Assembly (NCBI GenBank): GCA_936432065.2
Contig: OW386289.2
Span: 139,364,015 to 139,428,014 of the forward strand
Reading direction: 5' to 3'
DNA: 64,000 nucleotides
DNA from: Rutpela maculata
Lineage: Eukaryota; Arthropoda; Insecta; Coleoptera; Cerambycidae
Position 1 is the first letter of the stretch. Every line of letters starts with the position of its first letter. Of the stretch, positions 12,410 through 24,420 are shown piece by piece. The notes below the pieces were generated by a model, which did not search any database, was not told where the DNA came from, and worked only from the letters and a program-made list of their open reading frames with translations. A program made the position numbers and the translations under genes.

Positions 12410-12640
12410 AGGGGGGCATTCCGAGCGTCAAACCCCGAGTTTTACATGGACTAATATGTGTACCAAATTTGAAATCAATATTTTAAACGGTTCCAGAGTA
12501 AACGTGCGCACAAAAAAAAAAGTTACAGACAGACAGACCGACAGGCAGACAGACAGAATGTTTTTCTCTCAAACTTAAAATCTCGACGTTTCATGACATT
12601 CTAAACCTATTTGAACAATAAACATTTTTAAAAAAATTTT
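12410..12640 (+). repeat. Dispersed repeat family R, copy 2 (partial)
   Basis: Contains GTGTACCAAATTTGAAATC, AACGGTTCCAGAGTAAACGT, the CAGACAGACAGACCGACAGG tract and the CTCGACGTTTCATGACATTC block. All of these reappear inverted in the copy at 16990-17490. Confidence 0.65.
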
Positions 12641-13545
12641 TATCATTACTCTACTATGTGGAAGTAAAAGTGGTCTGGTCCGCAGAACTGGGTGCTGGTT
12701 TACTGGTCGAGATTTGAGCACAACCCAATGGGGCACAATAGCTAGTAACGACTCTTTTCGCAGCTCGTTTAGAGTATACTTTTAAAATGTCAGTAATTAT
12801 GTAAAATACTACCCACTTAATATTAATACTAGCTAACTTAAATATTGTTATAGTTTGTATATTTCTAATGTCTTCATTTATTAATAGTTGTATGCATTTA
12901 TTCTAATTACTATATTCAGCACCAGCATGTATTATTCCTTAATAATCTTCCATATCTGGGTTATTGTAATTCAGTTATGCACCCTTATGGATTATGTCTT
13001 AGAAATATTTTATTTTCTAATATACTTATATTTACAGCTGCAAAGTTACTTCGTGTCCTCTATGCATCTAACAAAAAAATGTTACCATTAGTTGCCTAGT
13101 TTTATCTAGGCGCTTTATACCGGCATATTGCCTGTAATTTATTACTCAATATTTATAATAAAGTAGTTACATATTCTATAATATGTAATAATTTCCATGG
13201 GGGTTATAAGTGATCAGATCTATTATATATTTCAGGACAATTTAAAATTAACCTGGTAGCACATGCTGTTTTCATAATTATCTGAGTACGAGGATAAAAA
13301 TAAATTGAACAAGACAACACTTAGAACAATTATGAAGAACTATGCAATTATATAATTCTTATTGGGATGCTCTACCACATGTATTTTCTTTTAAACAATG
13401 TCGTGAAATCTACAAAATAATACAATTAACCAGTCTTTTACTGGAGAATAACTTCTACGCCTATGACTTTTACGTCAAAGGATCAGTTAGAGAGTGGTTT
13501 TTGACAAATAATGAATAAGAACAAAAATATAAAAATGACGTATTT
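12641..13545. other. Non-coding stretch
   Basis: AT-rich with short ORFs lacking recognisable motifs. Its last part is the likely non-coding 3' flank of the Penelope-like element on the minus strand. Confidence 0.35.
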
Positions 13546-13548
13546 TGC

Positions 13549-13578
13549 TGACGTTTCGGAAAACGAATCTGTTTCCTT
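13549..13578 (-). other. Half of a hammerhead-like motif of a Penelope-like element
   Basis: On the minus strand GGAAACAGATTCGTTTTCC forms a short stem-loop followed directly by GAAACGTC. This is the stem II, GAAA and minimal stem III order seen in hammerhead motifs of Penelope-like elements. The CUGANGA core expected upstream is not recognisable here (TTGTGAA instead). It lies downstream of the Penelope-like coding remnant, as the family layout predicts. Confidence 0.35.
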
Positions 13579-13721
13579 TCACAAAGCGTATTATAAATAT
13601 TTGTGTGCTGTGTATATTAAATACGCAGTTTTAAGAATATATTTGTTATATTCAGTATCCATAGATACTTACTGCTTACACAGAACTGTTGATATATCTA
13701 GTTGATAGTTTTATTTTAAAC

Positions 13722-14330
13722 TTTGTTGAGTTTGTTAAGTTCTTCTTTTAACATCGGCAGCCAGGTTGTGCAAACATCTACGGAACAATTCTACACATAT
13801 TTATCCTCATTCAATAGTATCATAGCCGCTTCTTTAATTTTTCTTTCCTTGCTATCTGTCTTTTTTGTTAAAGTCCCAGTTTATTCTATGTCCGTTCTCC
13901 CAAGCGTGTTCGCAAATCTTCGATTTCTGAATCTCATTCTTCCTAATGTAACCCCTGTGCTCACTCAATCTAACATTGAATGGTCTGGATAACTCACTCA
14001 CATAATGTTTATTACACTCACACGGAATACTATAAATGCAGTTTTTTGAATTTTCCTCATGATTTAGCGGTTTTGTTTTTGTTAAAATAAATCTCAAAGT
14101 ATTGCCTGTTCGAAATATCGTCCTAATATCAAATCTATTGCCTATACGGCGTAGCTTTTCAGATAATCCGTGTACATAAGAAATTAACGTTGTGTACCGT
14201 TGTTCAGGCTTTTGTCGTACATGATTATTATTTTCTATATGGGTGAAAGTTCTATCAACAAAAGCTTCAGGGTGTTGATTGTTTATAATTCTTTTATAAA
14301 GCGTTTCTCATTGTCTAATATTTCATCATT
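13722..14330 (-). pseudogene. Penelope-like retroelement, C-terminal region with GIY-YIG endonuclease
   Basis: The minus frame is open from about 14310 (NNQHPEAFVDRTFTHIENN) through LISYVHGLSEKLRRIGNRF, GNTLRFILTKTK and on to the endonuclease. CIYSIPCECNKHYVSELSRP followed by NVRLSEHRG fits the GIY-YIG pattern of Penelope-like elements, with the second Y in HYV, R in RLSEHR and a conserved H further on. The expected YVGE is YVSE, which may impair activity. A stop after NKKDR breaks the frame; AAMILLNEDKYV and TTWLPMLKEELNKLNKV continue the family tail in the same region. The RT domain upstream is missing, so the copy is truncated and dead. Confidence 0.7.
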
Positions 14331-14339
14331 AGAAGTAAT

Positions 14340-16095
14340 TATTTTGGCCCTATCATATAAGCATTTTATGACACCCTTTTTAACATGCATCTACTTAGTA
14401 GCCTTGAAAATATGAAAATTACAAGTTTATCAAAACAGTCAAATAAAACTCATCGAGCACTAGGTATATCTCAAAAGAAAAAAAATTTAAAATCTGTCAA
14501 CTCGTTCCAAAATAACGGTATTAAACAGCACACACACTATATATGACTATAGATGACATCTACACATATAATCTAGATGAAGAATAAATGTATATTGTAC
14601 GCTATGTATTACTTGGACACTTAGAATTTGGATGTTCTTTTTTCTTAAATTTTTAGAAATGTGATAAAATACTTCTAGGAACTATTACTATTATACTGAC
14701 GTAATGGAAATCACTTTTCGACGCCAAAAAGTTACTAAATTAATAATAAAGTACCCGTAGCAAAAAACAGTCAGATTCTACAAGTTGTCTTAGATAATAA
14801 CGTTACTACCAAGGGGCTAGTAGCATATGCTCTAAAAGACAAGTATGACATCTGTGTACTTTATGGTAGCGGCCCTATTACCGGATAATATAATTTGCAA
14901 AAGCGTCTGCTACAATTAAACTATTTTTATTTCAGAAACTATTTGCTCACGCAGAAGTTGCTTACTACCATACACCTTTATTATGAGGGTACTATGGATT
15001 AAATATGTCCGTGCAGTACAATCTAAATTGGCTAATTTGATTATTATAGCATTGTAGATGTGGGATCAAATAAACCATTAATTATAGACCGTAATAAAAT
15101 AAAAATATTTATCGTGACTTACTAAATAAAAGAACGCATAGCATCTGCAGGAAGGTACGCATATTATATGGTATTGCAAAAACAGCTTGTCGTTGAATCG
15201 TTTCCGGATATAGCTTTTCTATTTGATTACATATTACAAAATTGTAATGTGATGTAGAGAACTCTCAGTTAAGATTCAAATTTTTGTACAAACTTGGAAG
15301 ATTTTATTTGGAAAATAAAAAATTTTCATGCACCTGTTAGCTATCAGTAGGCCCAGCCGGACTACTAACTGAAATTTCCAATTTCTATTAGTTGAAATAA
15401 TTTTTAATACAACATGTGACACTTATGTCTTTGATAAAATATAAAATACGCGCTTATAAAAATATCTAAATACAGAGCCGAAGCCATGAAATAAGCAACT
15501 TTGACAAACTTGGCAAAAGTTGGAAATTTGAGACATAAGTTGACAAGGCAAGGCATATTTTTTAGATAGACTCTTTCCCCCACTCATCAATTTTTATTCC
15601 CCCGCTCATCAATTTCTTGGAGGAATTATTATTTATTTATTTAAGAGTTGGTTTTTTAAGTTTATGAAGTTGGTAAATTTGAAAAATAATCCTCCAAAAA
15701 ACTTGACTCGCTACAGCTATGCCCAAATGTGACAAGAACATGACAGGATGAGCCTTATTCTCTGAAGATATTTCTTAGAAATATGCAAGATGTCCAGAAA
15801 CTGTCCGACGAAAACTTCAAATTCTGTAAATGACGTAATGTTATAGAAAATTTCTTCGTAACGTAGTTACAGCTCTTTAAAATGTCCCCTTGCTATTTTT
15901 CAAATATCTTCAAAAACGCTTTTAACTAAAATGATAAAACTTAATACTTAATAATATTAACTTAATTCCGTAACTTTTGCTGTAAACATGATTTTTTATA
16001 GCAATCATAAGCATCTCATTTGGGAGATCAACGGATGTTTAAAAACATAATTTCTTTTTATTTTGACATATTTTATTTCAGTTTTAAAAACTTGA
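14340..16095. other. Non-coding stretch
   Basis: AT-rich with no ORF over 60 codons that I recognise. A small direct duplication, CCCCCACTCATCAATTT then CCCCCGCTCATCAATTT, lies near 15577-15615. Confidence 0.4.
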
Positions 16096-16110
16096 CAACA
16101 CTTATGCAGA

Positions 16111-16824
16111 CTTTAAAAAATAAATATCTTGTATTTCTGCTTACATCATTGTTATAAAATATTATTTTGGGTATTCAGCAGATAACTTTCAAAGAAATCA
16201 TTCGTTCCTTTCATATATTATTGATCTAAATCTGATCAAGCTAGAATATCAACGAGTAGTCCTCTTACAAACGAACTTGTCAATTTCTTTATACATTTAC
16301 TATATCTAGAGGATACTCCATTCAATACGATAAACAAGAAAATAACCATTCTTTCTATATATTGAAGATCTAAGTCTGATCATGCCAATATATTATCAGA
16401 AATCCACCCTTGCGAGGAAATCTTTCAAGCATCTCTAGCCCTACCTAGAGGATACATTGGCATGATCAGACTTAGATCTTCAATATATAGAAAGAATCGT
16501 TATTTTCTTGTTTATCGTATTGAATGGAGTATCCTCTAGGTAGGGCTAGAGATGCTTGAAAGATTTCCTCTTAAGGGTGGATTTCTGACAATATATTGGC
16601 ATGATCAGACTTAGATCTTCAATATATAGAAAGAATGGTTATTTTCTTGTTTTTCATATTGAATGTTAGACATAGTAAATGTATAAAGAAATTGACAAGT
16701 TTGTTTGTAAGAGGACTACTCGTTGATATTCTAGCTTGATCAGATTTAGATCAATAATATATGAAAGGAACGAATGATTTCTTTGAAAGTTATCTGCTGA
16801 ATACCCAAAATAATATTTTATAAC
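16111..16824. mobile_element. Large foldback element with nested hairpins
   Basis: GTTATAAAATATTATTTTGG at 16151 is matched by its exact reverse complement ending at 16824. The arms pair inward through TTCAGCAGATAACTTTCAAA and the rest of about 300 bp with few mismatches. Inside, a TTGGCATGATCAGACTTAGA unit occurs at about 16459 and 16598 in one direction and at about 16380 inverted, so several alternative hairpins are possible. ACTTATGCAGACT flanks the whole at about 16098-16110 and 16824-16836, a possible 13-bp target duplication. No coding potential. It could be a MITE or give rise to a long hairpin RNA. Confidence 0.65.
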
Positions 16825-16989
16825 TTATGCAGACTATTGGATTGGAAGGGACGATTGGAAGGGACGATCTAACTGCTTGGCCAGCAAGTTCACCTAAATC
16901 TTTGTGGTTTTGTATTTGAATTATTAGTTTACTTTGTTCCAACAGAAACTCGTTATAATATTTATTTTAATATTTAAATATAGTAACGA

Positions 16990-17490
16990 CAAAAAATTTT
17001 TTAAAAATTTTTATTGTTCAAATAGGCTTAGAATGTCATGAAACGTCGAGATTTTAAATTTGAGCGAAAAAAAATTTCTGTCTGTCGGTTTGTCGGTCTG
17101 TAACTTTTTTTGTGCGCACGTTTACTTTGGAACCGTTTGAGATACTGACTTGAAATTTGGTACACATATGTACTTTAACGAGATCTAGTTCCGTCGAAGG
17201 GTTGGGGGGTAAATTTGGGGTAAATAGGTAAATCAAGCGGGTAAGAGTCCGTAAAATTGGTACTTGGTATATACAAGAGAAGCCAAGGTCTCAAAAAAAA
17301 TTTTGGCATTAGCCACCCCCATTATTAAAGGGGATGAAAGAAAATTGTGATTTAGTGTGTGTGCAAGAACCAGAAACCTCAAAATACTTTTTTACTTCAT
17401 CCACTACCCACTACCACCCCCTATCACCACCCCCACACCACTACCGATGTGGGGTATCGTTTTATGGATTTATGGGGTAAAGGATTTCAA
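16990..17490 (-). repeat. Dispersed repeat family R, copy 3 (longest)
   Basis: Reverse orientation relative to copies 1 and 2. It holds in order the TCATGAAACGTCGAGATTTT block, the TGTCTGTCGGTTTGTCGGTC tract, GGTTCCA-type sequence, TTTTGGCATTAGCCACCCCC, and the AATTGTGATTTAGTGTGTGT block also present at 59350. A 60-codon minus ORF (17054-17236) is just the tract read as DRQTDRQ and is not evidence of a protein. Confidence 0.65.
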
Positions 17491-17837
17491 ATATTATATT
17501 ATTAAAGTTCCATAAACAATTAATTCCACATACAAATTTTTTTCGTTGTGAGTGACTTGGATAGAAAATCTGGATGTGGGAGTAGTGATTCCTTGGGCAG
17601 CGGTTTTTTCATTTAATTTAGTAGTGAAATTTTCTCACCCAATCCCCCACGTGCTTTAATTAATTACCAGAAATTCTTCAAGCACTAGGGAGATTACTAG
17701 TGAAAATTTTCATAAAATGAGCAAGGGTGTTAAATGAAAACTTAATACGCAATTTAACGGTAATAGTTACAATAAATTACAGTCTTTATCAAAATGTTTG
17801 TTCCTGTTTAGTAGAGTAAAATCTGGTAGTAAAGTCG

Positions 17838-19478
17838 TTTAGTTTTCAAGAAAAAAACCGGCGTAGAACCAGACTAGATTTAGTGGGATTCTTTAGTAAG
17901 ATAATCGTGTACACGAAATCATTTTTTACGACATTTTTTGGTGGTCGAGAACTTTTTTATTTCGGAAAAACTCAAAAAAAATTGATTTTTAATGAAATAT
18001 GTTTTTTAACGTCTCCACCGCTATATCTCTGAAAATATTTGTGCTATCAAGCTATTTTTTTTTTTTAGATTGAAGTAGACACAATAGCGCTTCGAACAAC
18101 GTCCCACATGAACCCGATTTATTTTTTTTTAAGTTCGCAAAATAATAGGAAACTCAAACTTGTTATTTTCGATAGCGTAATTTTAGGCAATCGAGAAAAA
18201 AATTTATTTATGAAAATTTGTATATACATGCTGCGTACAAATTGAAGCCAATAGTTGAGAAAAGCTTTTAGGATACAAATTTTTCATGTCCCGTTCATAG
18301 TATTGAGTCAGCGATTTTTTTTTAACGGGCCAAAGTCATATTCTTGCGCGCTCGGCTGTAGCAACCCCGCCGACTACAACGATCTGACGGTCCCGGTCGG
18401 GGTGTATGTAGTAGTTTAACTTATATCAATATGTACAATACCAGTAGTGATCAAAAGCATCCAGGGGATCAATATTATGGTTCAATATTTCATATATTGT
18501 ACAGTAGTATTGATCATATGTTGTTAATATTAAGAAATTGTACAATAAATATTAAATAGTCTCCTTTTAATAATAAAAAGACAGGTAGGTAGATATAAAT
18601 ACCTAATCTATAAATATCTACCCATCTAATTAGTAAGTTTATTAGAAATTTTTAAATGAATGAAAGTAAAAACGTACGCATAGAAAGTGTTTTATTGTTG
18701 AAATAAATTTTCTATTTGGATAGATAAATATGTAGTATGTAGTTTATGTAGGCCCTACATTAATAGCATTCTAATTCGTTCATATCTGCCTCGAAATCTT
18801 TAATAATGTTGTTACAGTAACGACATTTGCACTCGTTGCAACATTTTAGGCCTTCCTTAAAACAAGCACATTTTCGATTGTCACAATTTTTATCCGAACA
18901 ATGAATACTTAATGATTTTCGACAACCGCCACTTCTACGCGACTAATCTGACCAACCCTGCATGCGGTGTATTAATTGCGTCCCAATGCATTTAGCGCTG
19001 ATAAAAAAATCGTTGTTGCCAAACGGTACACTTTAGGAAAAAATATATTGTTTCAAAAACTTTTGTGATTATTAGGCTTTATTTTCTTCGCTTCATGTAT
19101 GTAAATATTTTCAAAAATAAAAAAATTTATCAATTGGTGAAGATTTCAATACATAAAATATATATTTTTAGTTTATCTGATTTTTAGAGAAATGAAAGTG
19201 CGAATTGAGCCCAAACCGTTTATATTGGCAAAAGCGCTACAGTGTGTGCTTTAATTTGACATAAAACAAATTTCGGTACCTTTAATAGTTTTAAAGATGG
19301 AAACGAAAAAAAACACAATTTTCTTTAAAAATACATTTTTTTCACTTTTTATTGATTTAGAAAGTTCGAGACCACAAAAAAATGTCGTAAAATATGATTT
19401 CGTATACCCGGTGTCATACTCAAAGGAACCTAACATGTTTGACCTGGTTCTACGCCAAAAAAAAACGACACGATAGAC
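17838..19478 (-). mobile_element. Long-TIR element carrying a CXC-like remnant
   Basis: GGCGTAGAACCAG at about 17860 recurs inverted at about 19445. Inverted similarity continues inward through ACGAAATCATTTTTTACGAC (17917) and its partner at about 19384-19403, and on in diverged form to the CAGCGATTTTTTTT region, about 450 bp per arm. The exact ends are unclear. The centre holds a cysteine-rich coding remnant on the minus strand and otherwise unassigned sequence, so it looks like an internally deleted copy. Confidence 0.6.
18760..18978 (-). pseudogene. Cysteine-rich CXC-like (tesmin/TSO1-like) C-terminal remnant
   Basis: The minus frame reads CRKSLSIHCSDKNCDNRKC then ACFKEGLKCCNECKCRYCNN and ends MNELECY-stop. 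The C-x-C spacings and the K-C-x-C-F-K-x-G-L-x-C core are those of CXC (CRC) domains, which bind zinc and DNA and also occur in several transposase families. An in-frame stop precedes it (QGWSD-stop). The rest of the protein is absent. Whether it belongs to the same family as the four PIN/CXC copies downstream is a guess. Confidence 0.5.
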
Positions 19479-19479
19479 T

Positions 19480-21430
19480 TACGAAATCGCTGCTTTAGTC
19501 ATTTTTAAAATTATTTTTCTTCGCTTATAAGTTTTATAACAAAAACGCAAAATAAGACATTCCTGAAAAAAAAATTGTTATATTTTTCATTTAAGATACG
19601 GCCCTGTCACAAGACCTAAAAAGTTTAAAAATCTCATTTTTATTAATATTTATGGCAATTAATACGTGTTAATTATAAAATTAAGACGATTTAAATAAAT
19701 TGGCATTAAATTTCATTAAAAAAAATTTTTAAACGTGTAATCAATTTTTATAAAATTCCAAAAATTATTGGAAACCTTCAATAAACATAGGCACTTAAAA
19801 TTCATCAAAAACATATGGCATAATTCACAGTAAAATTTCCTTCGCTGTATGGATTAACACGTCTCTAAAATAATCATTAAGTAAGTTCTTATCCATTATC
19901 CAGTAATATCACTGAAAGCTTGGTATTATAGAGAGATCAGCATATATATATTTGTAAGCATATGTATGCGACTTTTTGAATACATTTAAGAAACTGTTTT
20001 ATTTTATTGGTGTTTTATTACAATAATAACAAACAGTGAAGTACTTTATAACGCAATTAAATGAAGCTTCAATAAAACTGTTTTATAGTGGAGGTATCGA
20101 ATTTTCTTAAAGCCTGCGGAATTGTTTATACAATTATTTTTTAATGGTTGCAATAGCCTTTACAAAATATCAACAATGACTGTTTCTGAGACTAATGTTG
20201 TTTTATAAAATTATTGTCGGAAACATTTCTGCACCTTTTATAAAATACCAAATTGCCAGTTAGGTAGTCTCTTAGGTGCCACGTTACCGATTGTGCACAA
20301 AAGTATCAAATGCCCTTTTAGGCAGGTAAAAGGTTAACCCTGTAATTGCAAACATTACACAAATATCTTGTTCTGTATTCTGGATTTTCTTCTTGTTTTA
20401 TATCCTCTTTAATACGCTATATGAAAAAATATTCTAGACACTGCCCTTTGCATATCGACGTCCTTTCCCTATTTGTATTATTCAATGATTTGCATTCCTC
20501 AAGTCCATTTGGACGGTTTGGCACAATCCAAACATGCCAAGTTAGCGGAACAAGTAGAGTCCTGTTGGATTCCTAGAATTCCAGAGTGTTGTTCGCTGTT
20601 AATTTTCAATTCTTGGACGGACAGCTGTTTTATAAAACGTCAAATAACATTTACACTGAGATATATTTCAATATATGGTGTGAAATTAAAATGTATTTTT
20701 AGGTAGTTTGAAATCATGCAAATAACATTTTAAAATCACAGTCCTTGAGGGCCTAAAAACAGCTAAACTTGGGAATCCGGCCTACAAGAATGGAATCGTT
20801 GGAAACATATTTTTTATTCTAATAGCTGCAAATTCTATCTATTCAGCCTGCACAATCATAATTTCTTGTTATGAATAATAATCAATTTGTAATTAAAGCA
20901 AATTTTACAGTTTAGTAATGAAGAGCACAACTTCTTGGGTATTTGAGGTTGTTAAATTTGAATTTGAGCCCAGTAATTAAAAATTTAAGATAGCTGATTC
21001 ATTATGGTTATCCAAAATGTTATCAACCTAAATAATTCTAAAAATAAAACAGATATTGAAGTATAGAGGTAAAAAGATGCATAACATAGAAAGACGCACG
21101 GTAATGATATTTTTTACGAATGATTTTTATAATAAAGGTGTCTTTTTCAGTTTATATATTGTTTCTTACCCCCAAGCCGTGGAAACCAGCCATGTGTTTT
21201 TGGGCTCACTGATTAAGAATTGAAATAAAAAGTGAAAAATTTAAAATGGCTCTTCCAATTTACCGGGTAGCTTTTTTTCTAAAACAAGTGCTTTAAAATG
21301 GACAACAAACTTGAATACGATTTTTCGTTAATTACTTAGATTAATTAAAAACCGTATTTAAGATTTTTTTTATTACTGGCTAATTACAGTAACAAAATTG
21401 CGACATTTTTATTTATTAAATATGAAGATT
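19480..21430. other. Non-coding stretch
   Basis: AT-rich. The overlapping ORFs at 20346-20706 have no recognised motif and no clear splice context. No repeat boundary seen. Confidence 0.35.
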
Positions 21431-21440
21431 GACGGTTTTG

Positions 21441-23690
21441 ACCTCGACAAAATTAGTACAAGCAAGGAATTTGGTGGAAATGTTCCACTTGCATTCCTAA
21501 TAGATATACTAAAATCGAAGCTGTGCTTTGCTCGCTATATTGAAAAATGGCGGCTCATTTTCAGATTTGACATATAAATCCTTCACCGTTGCAAATAGGA
21601 AAAAGTTTCAAATAAAAAAATGTAGGCAATAATAAAACAAACAATTTTTGATATTACTGTTTTTGAATTATGAGGTGCAGAATGTTATTGAATTTTCAAA
21701 AATCCCAATTGTGTACAAAATACGCTGTAAAATGTGTGTTTGTAGGTTGTAAGTAAAACAAAAAACATTTTTTTTAGAGAAGAAAAATATATTCTAATTA
21801 TGAAGCCTATAACATATAGAATAAAATACGTTATAACATTCGTTCGTCATTATAAAGGTCGTCGTCGTCTTCTGAGTTGCTGTAAGATAATTCCTGGCAA
21901 TATCCACACATGGCAGAACACTTTAACCCTGCTGATGAGCATGCACAACGTTTTGTGCATCCAAAATATGAGCTTCAGTAAATTGCTAAGGGCCGGATCT
22001 AAACATGTCAAAACTGATTTCAAAGCCCCATGGCTTAACTGAAACTAAATTATTACACTTCCACTGCTGGACTTCGAGGTATGTGCGATATGAGTGATTG
22101 GCAGCTGCTGCATTTGTAGGAGGCAACACTGCCAAGTTAAATTTGGAATGTAATTGCTGCTTACTGATCAGACGATTGTACGAAAAATATCTATACTCAT
22201 CAAGCGTCTAGGACTTTGTTGCCCCATAAAAGGCGAGCAGAAATTTTTCCTCTGCAGCTGCAATGTCATCTTGGGATACAGTATCCTCCGTAAATAATGC
22301 AACAGTCTGTCGCAGATTCGGGTTTTGTTCTAAAAGGCGTAAGCCTTTAATCTTGCTCTTTCTAAAGGGTGCGGAGATTGTGTCACAACCTGTAACAGCA
22401 TGTATGAACATCAGATAGTGTAATGTATTCCTGTACAAATTTCGTTGCTTTGGAATGTAAAATATTGACCATTTTTTATTCCTTGAGCCTGGTCGAAGGA
22501 ACCAAATATGCATCTCATCTGTTGGCAAAAGTAATTAAGAGGACTAATAAGTCGGTGTCCTGGCCAACAACAACGACTCGAGAACAATGCCTTGCTTTCT
22601 CAATAGCTGCTGCTACGATCGACACATCAGCATCAGATTCGGCCTCTTCTTCTACCTGGACACCCCGACTTCCTAACTGGACGGCTAGATATTTTATAAG
22701 AATTTTTTATTTGCACTGTTTGCAAGAAATTCCGCTTGAGTTGTGGTGACAGTATTCAAAGTATTCTCATTTATGTTTATATCTGCTGATGTCATTCTTG
22801 ATGTTCTTCTTTGTTGTTCGTTCCCCTTCGTTGTTGGGTATACAGGATAACTATCAAATACCACAACGCAATTACCGCCATAACGGTTAATGATGCGTGA
22901 GGTGTAATTGTTAATGATGTCTTGGTTGCGGGCCTGAGCCAGACAATACTGCGAAGAATCTGTCCCCCATCTAGGACGTAAATACAGTTGTCTATTTCTG
23001 GTGATTCCTCCATTTTAAAAGCTGCGACAAGTGATGATTTCTTGCCTTTCCTCATACCAATCTCATTGAGAAGAGAAGTAGAAGAAGGTGTTAGTTCATA
23101 TTTGAAACATTCTTTTAACTCCTTTGTTCCTTTAACTACACACACAATTCGGTTGAATAACTGTTGTGGGTTCACAGCAATAATATTTTCTTGATTGATG
23201 AGTTCATTGGCGATATAGCCTTTACTTTGCTATTTCTTCGAATTATGAGCTCACAAAAATTGTTCCTAACCATTGACGACATTAAACATAGGCCCTTCTG
23301 AAGTGCTTGATCGCAGTTTATAGTATGATAAGCTAACCAAATTTTCACAACGCTGGTTAAAGGGATTATGCTGTTGCATCCAGTTTATAAAAGTTTGTTT
23401 ATCGCGGGTGTCTTTAGCTTGTCGACTTGATATTTCTTCAACGTGTTGTTCTGAAGTGTAGGAAGAAATGCCAGAAAATTTTTTTGTTTTATTATTGTCT
23501 ACATTTTTTATTTGAAACTTTTTTCCTATCTGCAACGGTAAAGGATTTAGATACAAAAATCTGAAAATGGGCCGCCATTTTTCAATATGGCGGGCGTAGC
23601 ACAGCTTAGATTTTAGGAGACTTTTAACATATTCAATAAGATGATAACTGCAACATCTCCACCAAATTTCTTGCTTGTACTAATTTTTTC
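21441..23690 (-). mobile_element. Long-TIR element with PIN/CXC-type gene, copy 2
   Basis: The left arm (21441-21655) and right arm (about 23475-23690) are inverted repeats of about 215 bp. Matching blocks are AATTAGTACAAGCAAGGAAT, ATATTGAAAAATGGCGGC, CGTTGCAAATAGGAAAAAGT and ACAATAATAAAACAAA-type sequence. Between them a single gene reads on the minus strand and its N-terminal codons lie within the right TIR. This co-extension of TIR and gene is the best evidence that the protein is carried by the element. Confidence 0.75.
21831..23556 (-). pseudogene. PIN-like plus CXC-like element protein, copy 2, frameshifted
   Basis: From the N terminus: a poorly conserved leader (23556-23266), ALF-type blocks (NRIVCVVKGTKELKECFKYE, 23140-23080) and YVLDGGQILRSIVW (22975-22930). 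The acidic signature follows: SDADVSIVAAAIEKA then VVVVGQDTDLLVLL (about 22640-22550). The spacing and the D-x-D resemble PIN/FEN nucleases. Next come MFIHAVTGCDTISAPF (about 22410), LAVLPPTNAAAANHSYRTYL and VQQW (about 22110), and a CXC-like tail CTKRCACSSAGLKCSAMCGY (about 21930-21870) before an acidic end. Several stops and frameshifts. I know this as a multi-copy, uncharacterised insect protein type; its activity is not established to my knowledge. Confidence 0.65.
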
Positions 23691-23879
23691 AAGGTTCGCA
23701 TATTTTTAGGCTTATTTTTCTTGCACTATACATGCAAAATGTTATTATCCTCCATCTCATTCATTTCATCAATTATTACACTTTTCGCAAATATGAAAAC
23801 GAAGAGTATATTGCATTTGATTGGCACATTTCTAAAACCGTAAATATCGCTCGCAGACAAAAAATTTTCATATCATTGT

Positions 23880-24420
23880 GTTAGTGAACGAATTCTGAAC
23901 AACTTTCAAAATGTCCGTCTGTCCGTTCGTCGCGTTTCTTGTAAGCACGATAACTCATGAAATAAAAATCCGATTGTACTGAAATTTGGACAGTAAGTTA
24001 GTGTTAGCTATTGTTTTTGAACAAAATCGATCAGTAAATAAAAATGTTATTATTGATTTAAATTTGAAAAAATATTTTTCTTGTTTTTTATGTTTTTGTA
24101 ATTGAATAGAAATCTGGTTATATATTTTACAAGTATACATTTCATAATGTAATATACAACCGTGGAAATATAATTTTAGCTCGTTTCTTATAATGTAAAA
24201 ATTTACGTTTTTTTACGTGTTAAGTGGTGGTGTAGTTTTTACGCTTTTGATTCGGAATCCAAGAGTCCCGGATTCGAAACCCAAATGGGGTATGGTATAG
24301 TTTTTTTTTTTATTTTTACTTTATTTTACACTGAGTCTTTTACCAACTAAGTTCGTATTATAAAATTAAAAATGTCTAAAACTAACATTATTTACGAGTA
24401 ACTGCGAAGAGTATCCTATA
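23880..24420 (+). repeat. Repeat-like segment with a tRNA-related box
   Basis: TGTCCGTCTGTCCGTTCGTC at about 23911 and ACGATAACTCATGAAATAAA following it are of a type common in insect TE untranslated regions. Further along, GGTGGTGTAGTTTTTACGC (about 24227) and GTCCCGGATTCGAAACCC (about 24272) resemble pol III A and B boxes. The cloverleaf does not close properly, so it is at most a tRNA-derived SINE relic. A T-run follows at 24302. Confidence 0.35.

Noticed and set aside
12567..12590. CGACGTTTCATGAC as another hammerhead-like site
   Set aside because: It is part of repeat family R and has no stem II or CUGANGA-like core next to it.
17054..17236. Small minus-strand ORF rich in DRQTDRQ
   Set aside because: It reads the polypurine tract of repeat family R and is not conserved as a protein in the other copies.
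24227..24292. A genuine tRNA gene
   Set aside because: A-box and B-box-like sequences are present but acceptor and anticodon stems do not pair. At best a tRNA-derived SINE relic.
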